Origin: Streptomyces sp. NRRL F-5630 | GTDB lineage: Bacteria > Actinomycetota > Actinomycetes > Streptomycetales > Streptomycetaceae | Assembly (NCBI RefSeq): GCF_000719475.1 | Contig: NZ_JOGO01000102.1 | Location: 1-16,707, forward strand | Length of the DNA stretch: 16,707 nt | Direction: 5' to 3' | Shown: positions 1-8,222 of the stretch, piece by piece | How positions within the stretch are numbered: position 1 is the stretch's first letter | Layout of the letters: every line of letters starts with the position of its first letter | Position numbers and translations under genes: made by a program | Notes under the pieces: model-generated | Told to the model about the DNA's origin: nothing | What the model saw: only the letters and a program-made list of their open reading frames with translations | The model's database searches: none

Positions 1-73
1 GCCCCGGGCCCCCCGCACCCGGCCAATCCGCAGGACCGGCCCCCTGCGGACGGTCCGGGCACGGGCCCGGGGC
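1..73. terminator. Nested GC-rich hairpin at the left edge
   Basis: Bases 27-34 (TCCGCAGG) pair perfectly with 43-50 (CCTGCGGA) around an 8-base loop. An outer perfect 11-base inverted repeat joins 1-11 (GCCCCGGGCCC) with 63-73. There is no T-tract, which is usual for Streptomyces terminators. It lies downstream of the minus-strand CGNR remnant and could end transcription of that gene or of one beyond the window edge. The structure may continue to the left of base 1. Confidence 0.45.
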
Positions 74-112
74 GACTCGTCCCCCTGGAAGGCTGAGCGG
101 TACGACAGGCCC

Positions 113-487
113 TCAGGCCCCGGCCGCCGCAGCGTCGCCCCCGCCCCGGTGCCTGCGGTGATGCCGTGCCACCCGGGGCCCTGTTGCCGCAGGAGGGCCC
201 GCACCACTCCTGCCTGCCGCGCCGCCGCGCGAAGTACCGCACGCGACGGGGCGCCGTGCAGGCGCGGAGGCGCGCGAAGTCGGGGGCGGCGAGGAAGCCG
301 GACGCGGTACGGGCGACGGCGGCGGCGAGCGTGCCGCCCCGGGAGCCGGTCCCCGGCGTACGGCGGGCGCGGCGTCCTCCGGCCGGTCGGGCACCGGGCG
401 TACGGGCACCCGGGCGGCGGTGGCGCTGAGGAGGGCCGGCGCCTCGTCGGCGGGCCGGAGACGGCCGACGTCGGCCGGGCTGACGGG
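113..487 (-). pseudogene. CGNR zinc-finger protein remnant, frameshifted
   Basis: I recognise this as the degraded C-terminal two thirds of a CGNR-domain protein, a family of presumed DNA-binding regulators of about 190-200 residues. Reading leftward on the minus strand, one frame gives an N-terminal-like segment (SPADVGRLRPADEAPALL). The next frame gives LAAAVARTASGFLAAPDF, then RLRACTAPRRVRYF and EWCGPSCGNRA. The first frame then resumes with RVARHHRRH and reaches a stop at 113-115. Joining them needs a one-base loss near 335-365 and a one-base gain in the G-run at 175-178, where three G would restore CGNRARVARHH. The second Cys of the usual CxxPxC zinc pair is Arg. No clear N-terminus is found before the sucD terminator. 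The family call is from motif recall. Whether this is real decay or sequencing error cannot be decided here, although the lost Cys favours decay. Confidence 0.72.
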
Positions 488-618
488 GCGGGGCAGGGGT
501 GGCGCCTGTCGACCGGGACAGCGCGCGGCGCCCGTGGTGCCGAGCCCGCGCGGCCGACGCCGGGTCGGTCCCGGGCCGCCGCGCCGCTCCGCGAACCTCC
601 GCCGCCCCCGCGCGCGAA

Positions 619-677
619 CGCCCGCGCCCCGTCCCGTACACGCGGAGCGAACGCGGTACGGGGACGGGGCGCGGGCG
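619..677 (-). terminator. Strong hairpin terminator of sucCD
   Basis: Arm 619-639 and arm 656-677 form a 21-bp stem with a single bulged G in the right arm. The inner ends are GTAC, and the loop is 16 bases. It begins 46 bases beyond the sucD stop codon in the direction of transcription. There is no T-tract, but the length and near-perfect pairing make it the best transcription terminator in the window. Confidence 0.8.
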
Positions 678-723
678 GAACGAGCGGGCGCTCCCCGGGG
701 CCTGGGCGGCCCCTGCGGGCGTG

Positions 724-1608
724 TCAGCCGTTGAGGATGGCGCGGGCGAGCTTGGCGGTCTCGGTCGGCGTCTTGCCGACCTTGACACCGGCGGCCTCCA
801 GGGCCTCCTTCTTCGCCTGGGCGGTGCCGGAGGAGCCGGAGACGATGGCGCCGGCGTGGCCCATGGTCTTGCCCTCGGGCGCGGTGAAGCCCGCGACGTA
901 GCCGACGACCGGCTTGGTGACGTTGGCCTTGATGTAGTCGGCCGCACGCTCCTCGGCGTCGCCGCCGATCTCACCGATCATGACGATGAGGTCGGTCTCC
1001 GGGTCGGCCTCGAAGGCCGCCAGGGCGTCGATGTGCGTGGTGCCGATGACCGGGTCGCCACCGATGCCGACGGCGGAGGTGAAGCCGATGTCGCGCAGCT
1101 CGTACATCATCTGGTACGTCAGCGTGCCGGACTTCGAGACCAGGCCGATGCGGCCCGGCTTCGTGATGTCGCCCGGGATGATGCCGGCGTTCGACTGGCC
1201 CGGCGTGATGAGGCCGGGGCAGTTCGGGCCGATGATGCGGGTCTTGTTGCCCTTGCTCTGCGCGTACGCCCAGAAGGCGGCCGAGTCGTGCACGGCGATG
1301 CCCTCGGTGATGACGACGGCGAGGCCGATCTCGGCGTCGATCGCCTCGATCACGGCGGCCTTCGCGAAGGCCGGCGGCACGAAGATGACGCTGACGTCGG
1401 CGCCGGTCTCCTTGATCGCCTCGGCGACGGAGCCGAAGACGGGGACGGAGGTGCCGTCGAAGTCGACGCTCGTGCCGGCCTTGCGCGGGTTCACGCCGCC
1501 GACGATGTTGGTGCCGTCGCCGAGCATGAGGCGGGTGTGCTTCATGCCGGTGGCGCCGGTCATCCCCTGGACGATGACCTTGCTTTCCTTGGTCAGGAAA
1601 ATAGCCAT
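724..1608 (-). CDS. sucD: Succinyl-CoA synthetase, alpha subunit
   Basis: 294 residues, full length for the family. SucD carries the CoA-binding Rossmann domain and the phosphohistidine of the TCA-cycle enzyme that converts succinyl-CoA plus NDP and phosphate to succinate, CoA and NTP. Visible features are the N-terminal CoA-binding segment ([11 protein letters not shown], residues 11-21), the [10 protein letters not shown] segment (125-134), the [10 protein letters not shown] loop (211-220), and the active-site His251 in GHAGAI. The start at 1608 ([10 protein letters not shown]) was chosen because it is the family's normal N-terminus. An open frame extends further upstream, but only as a shadow of sucC. 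It lies 19 bases after the sucC stop, with AAGGGAACGGG as a weak ribosome-binding site, so it is co-transcribed with sucC. Identity is very secure. Confidence 0.97.
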   Translation of the reverse strand: MAIFLTKESKVIVQGMTGATGMKHTRLMLGDGTNIVGGVNPRKAGTSVDFDGTSVPVFGSVAEAIKETGADVSVIFVPPAFAKAAVIEAIDAEIGLAVVITEGIAVHDSAAFWAYAQSKGNKTRIIGPNCPGLITPGQSNAGIIPGDITKPGRIGLVSKSGTLTYQMMYELRDIGFTSAVGIGGDPVIGTTHIDALAAFEADPETDLIVMIGEIGGDAEERAADYIKANVTKPVVGYVAGFTAPEGKTMGHAGAIVSGSSGTAQAKKEALEAAGVKVGKTPTETAKLARAILNG

Positions 1609-1627
1609 GGTGTGGTGACCCGTTCCC

Positions 1628-2803
1628 TTACTTCGCAGCCGCGAGCTCGGCGGCCTTGTCGGCCGCGCCGTCCATGGTGTCCACGCGCTGCACGAGCGGG
1701 TGGTTGGCGTCCGACAGGATCTTGCGACCCAGCTCCGCGTTGTTGCCGTCGAGGCGCACGACCAGCGGCTTGCTGACGTTCTCGCCCTTCGACTTGAGCA
1801 GTTCGAGGGCCTGCACGATGCCGTTGGCGACCTCGTCGCAGGCGGTGATGCCGCCGAAGACGTTGACGAAGACCGACTTGACGTCGGGGTCGCCGAGGAT
1901 GATCTCCAGGCCGTTCGCCATGACCTCGGCCGAGGCGCCGCCGCCGATGTCGAGGAAGTTGGCGGGCTTGACGCCGCCGTGGTTCTCACCGGCGTACGCG
2001 ACGACGTCGAGGGTGCTCATGACGAGACCCGCGCCGTTGCCGATGATGCCGACCTCGCCGTCGAGCTTGACGTAGTTGAGGTTCTTCGCCTTGGCGGCGG
2101 CCTCCAGCGGGTTCGCGGCGGCCTTGTCCTCCAGGGCCTCGTGCTCCGGCTGGCGGAAGTCGGCGTTCTCGTCGAGCGAGACCTTGCCGTCGAGCGCGAT
2201 GATCTTGCCGTCACCGGACTTGATCAGCGGGTTGACCTCGACGAGGAGGGCGTCCTCCTGGACGAAGACGGTCCACAGCTTCTGGAGCGCCTCGGCGATG
2301 CCGTCCTTGACGTCCTCGGGGAACTTCGCGGCGTCGACGATCTCGCGCGCCTTCTCGAGGGTCACACCCTCGTTGGCGTCGACGGCGATCTTCGCGAGCG
2401 CCTCGGGCTTCGTCGCGGCGACCTCCTCGATCTCCATGCCGCCCTCGACGGAGGCCATGGCGAGGAAGGTGCGGTTGGTGCGGTCCAGGAGGAAGGAGAC
2501 GTAGTACTCCTCCGCGATGTCCGCGGTCTGGGCCAGCATCACCTTGTGGACCGTGTGGCCCTTGATGTCCATGCCGAGGATCTGACCGGCCTTCTCGACC
2601 GCGTCGGCCGGGTCGGAGGCGAGCTTCACGCCACCGGCCTTGCCGCGGCCACCCACCTTGACCTGCGCCTTGACGACCGCCTTGCCGCCCAGTCGCTCCG
2701 TCGCCTCGCGCGCCGCCTCAGGCGTGTCGATGACTTCACCGGCCAGCACCGGTACACCGTGCTTGGCGAAGAGGTCCCTCGCCTGGTACTCGAACAGGTC
2801 CAC
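1628..2803 (-). CDS. sucC: Succinyl-CoA synthetase, beta subunit (ADP-forming type)
   Basis: 391 residues, normal length. SucC provides the ATP-grasp domain and the nucleotide site and works as a complex with SucD in the cytoplasmic TCA cycle. The N-terminus [19 protein letters not shown] is the family signature. [19 protein letters not shown] (about residues 44-62) is the nucleotide-binding segment. EVNPL near residue 190 holds metal-ligand residues. The C-terminal part includes [20 protein letters not shown] and NVFGGIT, which form the alpha-subunit and phosphohistidine interface. The start codon is GTG at 2803, preceded by AGGGACGGA as ribosome-binding site. It is first in a two-gene operon with sucD. 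Nucleotide preference (ADP or GDP) cannot be settled by eye. Confidence 0.97.
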   Translation of the reverse strand: MDLFEYQARDLFAKHGVPVLAGEVIDTPEAAREATERLGGKAVVKAQVKVGGRGKAGGVKLASDPADAVEKAGQILGMDIKGHTVHKVMLAQTADIAEEYYVSFLLDRTNRTFLAMASVEGGMEIEEVAATKPEALAKIAVDANEGVTLEKAREIVDAAKFPEDVKDGIAEALQKLWTVFVQEDALLVEVNPLIKSGDGKIIALDGKVSLDENADFRQPEHEALEDKAAANPLEAAAKAKNLNYVKLDGEVGIIGNGAGLVMSTLDVVAYAGENHGGVKPANFLDIGGGASAEVMANGLEIILGDPDVKSVFVNVFGGITACDEVANGIVQALELLKSKGENVSKPLVVRLDGNNAELGRKILSDANHPLVQRVDTMDGAADKAAELAAAK

Positions 2804-2951
2804 GCGCGTCCGTCCCTACTCCGTGATCTTGCCGCTGTGCGGTCTGTCAATCCGTGGGCGTGCCGCGTCAGGGCGGCGTGACAGCTGGCCTTCGTCACTG
2901 AGAGAAGCGCACACGTCGTTGTTCCGGGTACGCGGCATGTCCGCCTGCCAG

Positions 2952-2980
2952 GCTATCGCCGTCCCGCCGTGGTCTCTAAA
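2952..2980 (-). promoter_or_regulatory. Possible sucCD promoter
   Basis: On the minus strand TTTAGA (2980-2975) and GATAGC (2957-2952) are separated by exactly 17 bases, a weak sigma-70/HrdB-like pair. It would start a transcript near 2945, giving a leader of about 140 bases. A separate TTGACA -35-like hexamer lies nearer the gene at 2850-2845, but I see no good -10 at the right distance. Both are guesses from spacing and consensus. Confidence 0.3.
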
Positions 2981-3001
2981 TCGCGAGGTACGGGCGCAGC
3001 G

Positions 3002-3015
3002 GTGATACCTGTCAC
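3002..3015. promoter_or_regulatory. Crp-like operator upstream of sucCD
   Basis: GTGATACCTGTCAC fits the Streptomyces Crp consensus GTG-N6-GNCAC and the general CRP form GTGA-N6-TCAC. Its centre is about 63 bases upstream of the start point predicted from the promoter at 2952-2980, a normal class I activator position. Placement between the VWA gene and sucC supports a role at sucCD. A short motif like this can occur by chance. Confidence 0.4.
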
Positions 3016-3083
3016 AGGGTGCCCCTCGCTTTGGCACGGGGTGCCGCTACCCCGGGGGCTCTGACCTGCGGTTTCGGGGGTTC

Positions 3084-3111
3084 GCCGCGCTGCCGCGCCG
3101 GTCAGCGCGGC
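3084..3111 (-). terminator. Hairpin across the VWA gene stop codon
   Basis: GCCGCGCTG (3084-3092) and CAGCGCGGC (3103-3111) form a perfect 9-bp stem with a 10-base loop. The VWA stop codon (3102-3104) lies at the junction of loop and stem. It could act as the end of the MoxR-DUF5682-VWA operon, but there is no T-tract and it may simply reflect GC-rich codons. Confidence 0.35.
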
Positions 3112-4310
3112 CCCTGTCCGGAGGGGCCCGTCTCCGGGTCGGGGACGGGGAGGGGGCGCTTCTCGATGGCGGCGGCCATGATCTCCGGGAAGAGGTCGGG
3201 GGTGCAGGCGAAGGCCGGGGCCCCGAGGGCCGCCAGGGCCGCCGCGTGCTCGTGGTCGTAGGCGGGGGCGCCCTCGTCGGAGAGCGCGAGCAGCGTCACG
3301 AACTGCACGCCCGCCGCCTTCATCGCGGCGACCCGCTTGAGCATCTCGTCCTTGATACCGCCCTCGTAGAGGTCGCTGATGAGCACGACGACCGTCTCGC
3401 TGGGCCGGGAGATCTTCGACTGGCAGTACGCGAGCGCCCTGTTGATGTCCGTACCGCCGCCGAGCCGCGTGCCGAAGAGGACGTCGACGGGGTCGTCGAG
3501 CTGGTCGGTGAGGTCGACGACGGAGGTGTCGAAGACGACGAGGCGGGTGTCGAGCGACCGCATCGAGGCGAGCACGGCTCCGAACACGGAGGCGTAGACG
3601 ACGGAGGCCGCCATCGAGCCGGACTGGTCGATGCAGAGCACCACGTCCTTCTTGACGCCGCGTGCGGCCCGCCCGTACCCGATGAGCTTCTCGGGCACGA
3701 CGGTGCGGTACTCGGGCAGGTAGTTCTTCAGATTCGCCGCGATCGTCCGGTTCCAGTCGATGTTTTGGTACCGGGGGCGGCTCACGCGCGCGCTGCGGTC
3801 GAGCGCTCCCGTGACGGTCTGCCGGGTCTTCGCGGCGAGCTTCTTCTCCAGCTCCTCGACGACCTTGCGGACCACGGCCCTCGCGGTCTCCTTCGTCGTC
3901 TCCGGCATCGCCTTGTTGAGCGAGAGCAGTGTGCCGACGAGGTGCACGTCCGCCTCGACGGCCTCCAGCATCTCCGGCTCCAGCAACAACGCGGAGAGCC
4001 CGAGCCGTTCGATCGCGTCCCGCTGCATCACCTGAACGACGGACGTCGGGAAGTACGTACGGATATCGCCCAGCCAGCGCGCCACGTCGGGGGCCGAACC
4101 GCCGAGTCCGCCCTGCCGCCGCCCGCCCCGCGGCTGCCCGCCGCCGTCCCGTCCCCCGTAGAGCGCGGCGAGCGCCTTGTCCATCGCGAGGTCCCGGCCG
4201 CTCAGCGAGACGCCCGTTCCCTCCGCGCCCCGGTCCCCACCGAGCACGAGGCGCCAGCGCCGCAAGCGCTCCTCCTCGGGCAGGACCTCGCTCACCTCAT
4301 GGCCCGTCAT
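3102..4310 (-). CDS. VWA-domain protein of a MoxR-VWA module
   Basis: 402 residues, cytoplasmic, with no signal peptide. The N-terminal half is helical and acidic/basic (EVLPEEERLRRWR; a helical stretch about 125-165 with KKLAAKTRQ). The C-terminal half is a von Willebrand A domain with a complete metal-ion-dependent adhesion site: D228-x-S230-x-S232 in IDQSGSM, Thr287 in GGGTDIN, and Asp313 in ISDLYEGG. VWA partners of MoxR ATPases usually act as substrate or target adaptors in metal-cofactor insertion or complex remodelling. It is last in the operon after the DUF5682 gene, 71 bases downstream. The start is uncertain: ATG at 4310 has AAGGGGG eight bases upstream, while an in-frame GTG at 4352 has GGGGGAG and would add 14 residues. 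The precise function is unknown. Confidence 0.93.
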   Translation of the reverse strand: MTGHEVSEVLPEEERLRRWRLVLGGDRGAEGTGVSLSGRDLAMDKALAALYGGRDGGGQPRGGRRQGGLGGSAPDVARWLGDIRTYFPTSVVQVMQRDAIERLGLSALLLEPEMLEAVEADVHLVGTLLSLNKAMPETTKETARAVVRKVVEELEKKLAAKTRQTVTGALDRSARVSRPRYQNIDWNRTIAANLKNYLPEYRTVVPEKLIGYGRAARGVKKDVVLCIDQSGSMAASVVYASVFGAVLASMRSLDTRLVVFDTSVVDLTDQLDDPVDVLFGTRLGGGTDINRALAYCQSKISRPSETVVVLISDLYEGGIKDEMLKRVAAMKAAGVQFVTLLALSDEGAPAYDHEHAAALAALGAPAFACTPDLFPEIMAAAIEKRPLPVPDPETGPSGQGPR

Positions 4311-4381
4311 GCCTTCCGCCCCCTTCTCCGTCTCCGTGTCCCGCACCGCCACCGCTGTCTCCCCCGCACCCGCGCCGCTCC

Positions 4382-6946
4382 TCACGCCGCCCGCCCCAGC
4401 AGCCGCAGCACCACCGGCACCACCGCCGCGGCGCGCGCCTCGTCGAGCCCCGGCGCGAAGCCCGGCACCGTCCCGCTCGCCCCCGGCCCACCGCCGTACC
4501 GCGTCCCCTCCCCGGAGCCCCGCGCGACCAGTTCGCCGAGCGAGCGGCGCACGGCCGGCTCGTACGCGGAGAACGTGCGCCGCAGGAGCGGCAGCACATC
4601 GGTGAACGCGGACGCCGGGACCCGTGCGAGCCACTCGTCCACGAGGGCGAGCAACCGTTCGTCGTGCACGAGCAGCAGCCCGCCGCCGCTCGCGCCGCCG
4701 CCGACGAAGCCGTCGATCCAGGCCGCCGCTTCGGCCGGGGCCGTCCCCGGCGAGAGCGCGAGCCCCATGACCCGCGCCGCCTCCTCCTGCTCCCACTCCC
4801 CCACGTCGAGCAAGAGGCGCGCGCACCGGCCCCGCACCACCCCGGCCGCCGAGTCCCGCCCGGCGATCCGGCGCAGCACCGCGTACCACCGTCGCCGCAG
4901 GCCGTCGTGCGGGGCGGCCGGGGCGGAAGCAGGCGCCCCGCCCGGAGCCGGGGCGTCCGCCCCGGCCGGAGCGGGCACGCTCGCGCCGGTGGGGGCGGGA
5001 CCGCCCGTCCCGGCGTCCGTGCCCGGCGCGGTCTCCGTCGCCGGACCCGCCGTCGGCGCCGCGGACTCCAGCGAGTCCGCGAGGAGTCCCACCGCCCCGT
5101 GCACCGCGTCCAGGTGCTTCCGCACCGCCTCCGCGCCCTCCTCGTCCAGGCCCGCGCAAGCCGGCGGGAGGCCGACGAAGACGCGCTCGGCGAGCCCCGC
5201 CGCGACCTCGGTGAGGGCTCCGGTGTCGGTGCCGCGCACGTCGCCGTAGCGCAGGGTGCGGACGAGGGCGGGCAGGGCCTCGGCGAGGCGCGCCACATCC
5301 GTGTCGAGCGCGGCGAGGTCCGCGAGCGCCCGCATCACGTGCGGCAGCGACTCGCTCAACGCGGCGGGCAGGCACGCCTCGACGAGCGCGGTGATCTCAC
5401 CGAGCCGCTTCGCCTCCGCCGCGCGCGCGGTCGCACGGGCCTCGGCGGCACCGAGGACCGTCGTGCCCCAGATGCCCGCCTCCGCGACCCGCACCGCGAG
5501 TTCGGGGTCCCAGCGCAGCGTCCACGTCTCGCGGAAGGTCCCCGTGCCGCCGTGCGAGGCGGCAGGGACTCCCCAGTCGACGCCGAGCAGGCGCAGCCGG
5601 TGCAGGAGCGTGCTGCGGGCGACGTCGTTGTCCTTGCGCAGGTCGAGTTCGAGGGTGCGCTCCAGGGCCTCCGGCTTGAGACGCAGGCTGCGCTGGAGAC
5701 GGGTCAGATCGCGCTGGAGGGGCATCGCGGGCGCGCTGTCGGGGACTTCACCGAGCACGTCGCCCACGATGAGCCTGTCGTGGACGAGCGCGAGCGGCAC
5801 GTCGGAGCCCTCGCACATGACGGAGCGCACCGCGTCCATCGTCTCGCCGAGCCCCGCGAGCGGGCGCCCGCGCATGACGGCGAGCGTCTCGGCGAGCCGT
5901 ACCGCCTCGATGACGTGCGCCGAGGAGACGTGCTTGTCCTCCTCGCGCAGGAGCCCCGCGACCTTCGTGAGCCACCGCTCGACCGGCCGGTCGGGGGCGG
6001 CGAAGAGGTGCCCGTACCAGCCGGGCGACTCGATGCCCGCCCCGTAGCCGCTCGCCCGCGCGAGCCTGCGGTGCGTCCACGGCACCCAGGTCAGCGCCGT
6101 CTTCGCCTTGGGCAGCCCGCGCAGCGCCGCGCGGTCGGTGGCGAGCGGGACGCGGGTGGCGAGGGCCGGTACGTGCCAGGCCCCGCACACGACGGCGACC
6201 GCCTCGGGGCCGTACTCCTTCTCGGCGGCGCGCAGGCACAGGCGCATGTGCGCCTCGCGCACCGCGTCCCGTGGATGCCCGCCGTCCGCGTACCGCTCGC
6301 GCAGCGCCGTCATGGCCTCGGCGAGCGCCGCGAACGCGGCGAAGGGGTACCGGGCCGCGCCACCGCCCTCGCCCGGTGCCCCGTCCTCGCCTGACGCCGT
6401 GTCGCCGCCGGCCGGGCCGCCCCGGTGCTCGACGACGTCCTCCCACCACCGCTCGGGATCGTCGTACCCGGCCGTCTCCGCGAGGACGGCGACGGGGTCG
6501 ATCCGTACGAGGCCAGGGCCCGCCTCGCCCGGGTCCGCGTCCCCGGCCGCCGCCTCGTCCTCCCGGCCCTCCTCCCCGTCCCCGCTCTCGCCCGCCCGCT
6601 CCTCCTCGTCCCGCAGCGCGAGGCTGTGCGCCGCCGGGAGGTCGATGAAACGGACCGGGACCTCGTGCGCGGCGGCCCAGCGCAGGGCCGTCCACTCGGG
6701 CGAGAAGGCGGCGAAGGGCCAGAAGGCCGAGCGCGCGGGCTCGTCGACGAGGTGGGCGAGGAGCGCGACGGGCGGGCGCAACCGCGGGTCGGCGGCGAGC
6801 GGGGCGAGCGCGTCGGCCTCGGGCGGACCCTCGACGAGGACGACGGCGGGACGCGCCGCGTCGAGCGCCGCCCGCACCGCCCGCGCCGAGCCGGGGCCGT
6901 GGTGGCGCACCCCGAGCAGCAGGGGCGCGGCCTTCGGGCGGCTCAT
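4382..6946 (-). CDS. DUF5682 family protein, TraB/ChaN-like N-terminus
   Basis: 854 residues. The N-terminus reads LLLGVRHHGPGSARAV (His15, His16), then VVLVEGPPEAD (Glu39). Near residue 253 is VVCGAWHVPAL (His258), preceded by an Arg/Glu-rich helix (about 225-240). I recognise the opening as DUF5682. The paired GxRHH...VEGP and GxWHxPAL blocks resemble the TraB/Tiki, ChaN and erythromycin-esterase fold, so a metal-dependent hydrolase-like domain is an inference. An acidic low-complexity insert lies at about 113-143 and an Ala/Pro/Gly linker at about 620-680. The rest is helical. The start ATG overlaps the MoxR stop as ATGA, so the two are translationally coupled. The ATPase upstream and VWA gene downstream imply one machine. 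No enzymatic activity can be assigned from sequence alone. Confidence 0.92.
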   Translation of the reverse strand: MSRPKAAPLLLGVRHHGPGSARAVRAALDAARPAVVLVEGPPEADALAPLAADPRLRPPVALLAHLVDEPARSAFWPFAAFSPEWTALRWAAAHEVPVRFIDLPAAHSLALRDEEERAGESGDGEEGREDEAAAGDADPGEAGPGLVRIDPVAVLAETAGYDDPERWWEDVVEHRGGPAGGDTASGEDGAPGEGGGAARYPFAAFAALAEAMTALRERYADGGHPRDAVREAHMRLCLRAAEKEYGPEAVAVVCGAWHVPALATRVPLATDRAALRGLPKAKTALTWVPWTHRRLARASGYGAGIESPGWYGHLFAAPDRPVERWLTKVAGLLREEDKHVSSAHVIEAVRLAETLAVMRGRPLAGLGETMDAVRSVMCEGSDVPLALVHDRLIVGDVLGEVPDSAPAMPLQRDLTRLQRSLRLKPEALERTLELDLRKDNDVARSTLLHRLRLLGVDWGVPAASHGGTGTFRETWTLRWDPELAVRVAEAGIWGTTVLGAAEARATARAAEAKRLGEITALVEACLPAALSESLPHVMRALADLAALDTDVARLAEALPALVRTLRYGDVRGTDTGALTEVAAGLAERVFVGLPPACAGLDEEGAEAVRKHLDAVHGAVGLLADSLESAAPTAGPATETAPGTDAGTGGPAPTGASVPAPAGADAPAPGGAPASAPAAPHDGLRRRWYAVLRRIAGRDSAAGVVRGRCARLLLDVGEWEQEEAARVMGLALSPGTAPAEAAAWIDGFVGGGASGGGLLLVHDERLLALVDEWLARVPASAFTDVLPLLRRTFSAYEPAVRRSLGELVARGSGEGTRYGGGPGASGTVPGFAPGLDEARAAAVVPVVLRLLGRAA

Positions 6947-8127
6947 GCGCTCACCTCGCGGCAGGCCCGGTAGAAGTCCTGCCACCCCTCGCGTTCGCGG
7001 ACGACGGCCTCCAGGTACTCGCGCCACACGACGCGGTCGGCCGCCGGGTCCCGTACGACCGCGCCGAGGATGCCCGCGGCGACGTCCGAGGGGCGCAGCA
7101 CCCCGTCCCCGAAGTGCGCGGCGAGGGCGAGGCCGCCGGTGACGACGGAGATCGCCTCGGCCGTGGAGAGCGTGCCGCTGGGCGTCTTGACCTTCGTGCG
7201 GCCGTCCGCCGTGATCCCGTCGCGCAGCTCGCGGAAGACCGTGACGACGCGGCGGATCTCCTCGGCGCCCGCCGGGACCTCGGGGAGCTGGAGGGAGCGG
7301 CCGAGTTGTTCGACGCGGCGCGAGACGATGTCGACCTCGGCCTCGACGCTCTCGGGGAGCGGCAGGACGACGGTGTTGAACCGGCGGCGGAGCGCGCTGG
7401 AGAGGTCGTTGACGCCCCGGTCGCGGTCGTTCGCGGTCGCGATGAGGTTGAACCCGCCCACGGCCTGCGTCTCGGTGCCCAGTTCCGGAATGGGCAGGGT
7501 CTTCTCCGAGAGGATCGTGATGAGGGTGTCCTGCACGTCGGCCGGGATGCGGGTCAGCTCCTCCACGCGCGCGGTCATGCCCTCGGACATGGCGCGCATG
7601 ACGGGGCTCGGCACGAGGGCGTCGCGGCTGGGACCGTGCGCGAGGAGCTGGGCGTAGTTCCATCCGTAGCGGATGGCCTCCTCCGAGGTGCCCGCCGTGC
7701 CCTGCACGAGGAGGGTCGAATCGCCGCTGACGGCGGCGGCGAGGTGCTCGGAGACCCACGTCTTGGCGGTCCCCGGGACACCGAGCAGGAGCAGGGCGCG
7801 GTCGGTGGCGAGGGTCGTGACGGCGACCTCGACGATGCGGCGCGGGCCCACGTACTTGGGCGTGATGACGGTGCCGTCGGGGAGGGTGCCGCCGAGCAGG
7901 TAGGTCGCGACGGCCCACGGCGAGAGGCGCCAGCGGGCCGGGCGCGGGCGGTCGTCCTGGGCGGCGAGGGCGGCGAGTTCGCCGGCGAAGGCGTCCTCGG
8001 CGTGCGGGCGCAGGGCCTCGGGCGCGTCGTCCGGCGCGTCCTGCGCGGTGCCGCTCGTGGTGCCGGTCGTGGTCGTCCGCGTGGTGTCCGGGCGCGCTTC
8101 GGCGCTCCGCTGTGCGGGCAGGGTCAT
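6943..8127 (-). CDS. MoxR-family AAA+ ATPase
   Basis: 394 residues. After a disordered Thr/Ala/Asp-rich N-terminus (1-60) comes the AAA+ core: Walker A GVPGTAKT (116-123), a Walker-B-like ARVEE (186-190), sensor 1 ATAND (Asn233) and an arginine-finger stretch ALRRRF (245-250). A lid domain follows to the C-terminus. MoxR ATPases act as chaperones that remodel a target through a VWA-domain partner, and here that partner is two genes downstream. The Walker B first acid is Glu rather than the common Asp of LADE. The start at 8127 (MTLPAQRSAE) was chosen because AAGGGGG lies 10 bases upstream and a damage-type promoter ends at 8164. The upstream extension of the frame crosses that promoter and the divergent SWIM gene. 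It is first gene of the operon. Confidence 0.95.
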   Translation of the reverse strand: MTLPAQRSAEARPDTTRTTTTGTTSGTAQDAPDDAPEALRPHAEDAFAGELAALAAQDDRPRPARWRLSPWAVATYLLGGTLPDGTVITPKYVGPRRIVEVAVTTLATDRALLLLGVPGTAKTWVSEHLAAAVSGDSTLLVQGTAGTSEEAIRYGWNYAQLLAHGPSRDALVPSPVMRAMSEGMTARVEELTRIPADVQDTLITILSEKTLPIPELGTETQAVGGFNLIATANDRDRGVNDLSSALRRRFNTVVLPLPESVEAEVDIVSRRVEQLGRSLQLPEVPAGAEEIRRVVTVFRELRDGITADGRTKVKTPSGTLSTAEAISVVTGGLALAAHFGDGVLRPSDVAAGILGAVVRDPAADRVVWREYLEAVVREREGWQDFYRACREVSA

Positions 8128-8163
8128 GGAGCCGATTCCCCCTTCGGTTCGGATGCGTGTCCC

Positions 8164-8186
8164 ACCCTGCACCACCCCACTGACAA
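8164..8186 (-). promoter_or_regulatory. PafBC/RecA-independent damage promoter motif for the MoxR operon
   Basis: On the minus strand TTGTCAGTG (8186-8178), eight bases, then CAGGGT (8169-8164). The actinobacterial RecA-independent DNA-damage consensus, bound by PafBC in mycobacteria, is TTGTCRGTG-N8-TAN3T. The upstream box is perfect and the -10 has C for T at its first base. The start point would be near 8157, leaving a leader of about 30 bases that contains the AAGGGGG ribosome-binding site. Confidence 0.72.
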
Positions 8187-8222
8187 TCGCTCTGACCTGC
8201 GGCGATGACGCATTGTCAGTGG
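8177..8222. repeat. Perfect 11-bp inverted repeat in the divergent promoter
   Basis: CCACTGACAAT (8177-8187) and ATTGTCAGTGG (8212-8222) are exact reverse complements separated by 24 bases. Each arm contains the upstream box of a PafBC-type promoter pointing outward, so the repeat reflects two activator sites back to back rather than a single repressor palindrome. An RNA hairpin is unlikely because the region precedes both predicted transcript starts. Confidence 0.85.

Noticed and set aside
499..1776. Long plus-strand open frame opposite sucD
   Set aside because: Asp/Gly/Val/Arg-rich antisense shadow of sucD; the minus strand encodes an unmistakable full-length SucD.
2816..3037. 73-residue minus-strand open frame upstream of sucC
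   Set aside because: Composition and lack of a ribosome-binding site look random, and it overlaps the predicted promoter and Crp-like site.
3246..6394. Long plus-strand open frames opposite the VWA and DUF5682 genes
   Set aside because: Arg/Pro/His-rich antisense artefacts of GC-rich codons; no recognisable domain, while the opposite strand encodes conserved proteins.
8177..8222. Inverted repeat as a hairpin terminator or single repressor operator
   Set aside because: It lies between divergent starts, the 24-base gap is long for a terminator loop, and each arm is better explained as the upstream box of an outward promoter.
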